NCBI GenBank assembly: GCA_025998295.1
Contig: BNVT01000071.1
Span: 1-6,462, forward strand
Reading direction: 5' to 3'
DNA from: Endomicrobiia bacterium
GTDB taxonomy: Bacteria; Elusimicrobiota; Endomicrobiia; Endomicrobiales; Endomicrobiaceae
DNA length: 6,462 nucleotides
Part shown: piece after piece, positions 5,944 to 6,462 of the stretch
Layout of the letters: each line of letters begins with the position of its first letter
Numbering within the stretch: the first letter of the stretch is position 1
Notes under the pieces: model-generated
Told to the model about the DNA's origin: nothing
What the model saw: the letters and a program-made list of their open reading frames with translations, nothing else
Databases searched by the model: none
Translations under genes and position numbers: made by a program

Positions 5944-6086
5944 CTCTCCTTGCTATCCTTGACTCTTTTATCAAATGCTTTCTTTGCTCCCATTAATACT
6001 AAATCCATTACATCTGACTTAACTGCTTTCTTTTTTGTTTCATAGTACTTCTATTGTACTTTTGTATGTTAGTTATGTAGGAGGTC

Positions 6087-6234
6087 TAATGACAAAAGTT
6101 CTTGAAAGCAAGTAGTTCCACCGTTTTTGTAATTTCTGTAGTTTATACTGAAGGTCAAAATAATCGAGCAAGCATAAATTAGGCATAGGAATCAGCAAAG
6201 GAAGTAGCAAAGACAAAGGTAATGGCAATAACAT
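6087..6234 (-). other. possible 5' part of a small gene split by the IS remnant
   Basis: From ATG at 6232-6234 the minus strand encodes a leucine- and proline-rich start (MLLPLPLSLLLPLLIPMPN) followed by QYKLQKLQKRWNYLLSRTF and reaches the edge of the remnant in frame. Joined to 5436-5500 without the remnant it gives 70 codons plus TGA. No ribosome binding site or family was recognised. The start is low in complexity, so this could be chance. Confidence 0.22.
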
Positions 6235-6337
6235 AAGCGAGAAAACGGAAGTTTAATCGTAGGCTTTGCAAGGGGAAACAACACAACATAGAAATGATCT
6301 TACCTGATGGTTTACTTAAAGGAACTAGTTTTGATAA
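6089..6337. other. 249-bp spacer between two IS copies
   Basis: No recognised gene. On the minus strand a frame from ATG at 6232-6234 runs to the edge of the remnant and would join the segment before recX. On the plus strand a 30-codon frame (about 6163-6252, including KGSSKDKGNGNN, purine-rich and with an RNY-like codon pattern) ends at TAA, and another frame near 6260-6337 includes ILPDGLLKGTSFDN. None could be assigned. It may be relic coding DNA on either strand. Confidence 0.4.
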
Positions 6338-6462
6338 TAGACCTCTTGCATAACTAATATATAAAAGTACAATAGAAGTACTATGAAACAGAAAAAGAAA
6401 GCATGCGGGTCAGATGGAATGGGTTTAGGCGATTAATGGGAGTAAAGAAAGGGACGTTTGAC
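6338..6462 (+). mobile_element. left end of a second IS5-like element, cut by the window edge
   Basis: TA (6338-6339) is followed by GACCTCTTGCATAAC (6340-6354), which differs at one of 15 positions from the end at 5503. From there to the window end the sequence aligns with the reverse complement of about 5966-6088, agreeing at roughly four bases in five by eye with a few small indels. It is the same family in the opposite orientation, with the transposase reading rightwards out of the window. Confidence 0.82.
6403..6462 (+). CDS. N-terminus of an IS5-like transposase, partial
   Basis: From ATG at 6403 the plus strand encodes MRVRWNGFRRLMGVKKGTFD before the window ends. The FxRLxGVKxxTFD pattern is typical of the N-terminal region of IS5-family DDE transposases. 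The true start may lie upstream at ATG 6383 in another frame (MKQKKK...), which would imply a small frameshift; the remnant copy shows the same ambiguity. Whether this copy is active cannot be judged from 60 bases. Confidence 0.6.
   Translation, partial: MRVRWNGFRRLMGVKKGTFD

Larger units (their letters stand above)
5525..6043 (-). pseudogene. IS5-like DDE transposase remnant, catalytic core deleted
   Basis: Pieces of one transposase can be followed in order across shifted frames. Near 5960-6030 an N-terminal piece reads DLVLMGAKKAFDKRV. It is followed by a lysine- and glutamate-rich low-complexity run, then KLSIEKIVKMMFEY (about 5838-5880). Next comes a jump to KIHTNT and KEDKELNREISS (about 5670-5805), then IIVENVKVFAKRFKIVYKE (ending at the TAG 5599-5601). 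The end, broken by stops and small shifts, reads like RYSNHK, FGLRFN and VAGICNSKI with TAA at 5525-5527. In intact relatives, as I recall them, the segment missing between the N- and C-terminal parts carries the first two catalytic aspartates. The gene cannot make an active enzyme. The ATG at 6041-6043 opens only 11 codons before a stop. Confidence 0.78.
5501..6088 (-). mobile_element. degenerate IS5-like insertion sequence (584-bp core plus TA flanks)
   Basis: The element is bounded by imperfect inverted ends: GACCTCTTGCAAAAC at 5503-5517 and, at 6072-6086 on the minus strand, GACCTCCTACATAAC; they match at 12 of 15 positions. Both ends are flanked by TA (5501-5502 and 6087-6088), which fits a 2-bp target duplication as in some IS5-family members. 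The core is 584 bp, shorter than the roughly 850-900 bp I would expect for an intact element of this type. The transposase inside lies on the minus strand and is broken by deletion and frameshifts. The IS5 assignment rests on recalled transposase patterns, not on a search. Confidence 0.8.

Noticed and set aside
5665..6045. A 126-codon plus-strand open frame rich in Phe, Leu and Ser that could look like a membrane protein.
   Set aside because: It is antisense to the transposase remnant and produced by the CTTTT repeat and other T-rich runs; it has no ribosome binding site or family features.
6089..6337. ILPDGLLKGTSFDN on the plus strand, slightly reminiscent of DNA methyltransferase sequences.
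   Set aside because: The match is one short phrase from memory in DNA with several stops; there are no supporting motifs such as a SAM-binding or NPPY-type site.

Overview
The window is AT-rich (roughly one third G+C by eye) and carries six adjacent protein genes on the minus strand. In transcription order, from high to low coordinates, they are recX, purH, a secreted cysteine-rich protein of unknown function, an RluA-family pseudouridine synthase, queC and queE. The right-hand 1 kb, upstream of recX, is insertion-sequence debris. The mix of complete housekeeping genes, a decayed insertion sequence, a premature stop in recX and gene-poor gaps suggests a host-restricted bacterium whose genome is eroding. 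An Endomicrobium-like member of the Elusimicrobiota is one candidate, from general impression only; the sequence does not prove it.

Layout. Bases 1-180 hold no recognised gene, only a perfect 14-bp palindrome and an unassigned plus-strand open frame. queE and queC (181-1546) overlap by 41 bases and encode two steps of 7-deazaguanine (preQ0/queuosine) synthesis. Their leader contains a long hairpin whose G.U wobble fits the queC-sense RNA. The RluA-family gene (1663-2391) would modify uridines in rRNA or tRNA. A 198-bp gap with overlapping hairpins separates it from the cysteine-rich secreted protein (2590-3201), which lies 42 bp downstream of purH (3243-4799), the bifunctional enzyme for the last two steps of IMP synthesis. 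recX (4879-5439), a RecA modulator, stops early at TAA. The 22 codons after that stop continue in frame with a RecX-like C-terminal tail and end in a TAG beside the purH ribosome binding site.

Upstream of recX, 5503-6086 is a 584-bp remnant of an IS5-like element. It has recognisable inverted ends flanked by TA, the transposase N- and C-terminal pieces in shifted frames, and no DDE catalytic centre. It also contains a CTTTT microsatellite and a partial internal duplication. After a 249-bp spacer, a second copy of the same family begins at 6340 in the opposite orientation and runs off the window. Joining the DNA on either side of the remnant gives one open frame whose stop overlaps the recX start, so the element may have split a small upstream gene.

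No CRISPR array, tRNA, rRNA or recognisable defence system was seen. The genes are mostly ordinary metabolism and RNA modification. The points of interest are the truncated recX, the two inverted insertion-sequence copies, the cysteine-rich exported protein and the queC leader.
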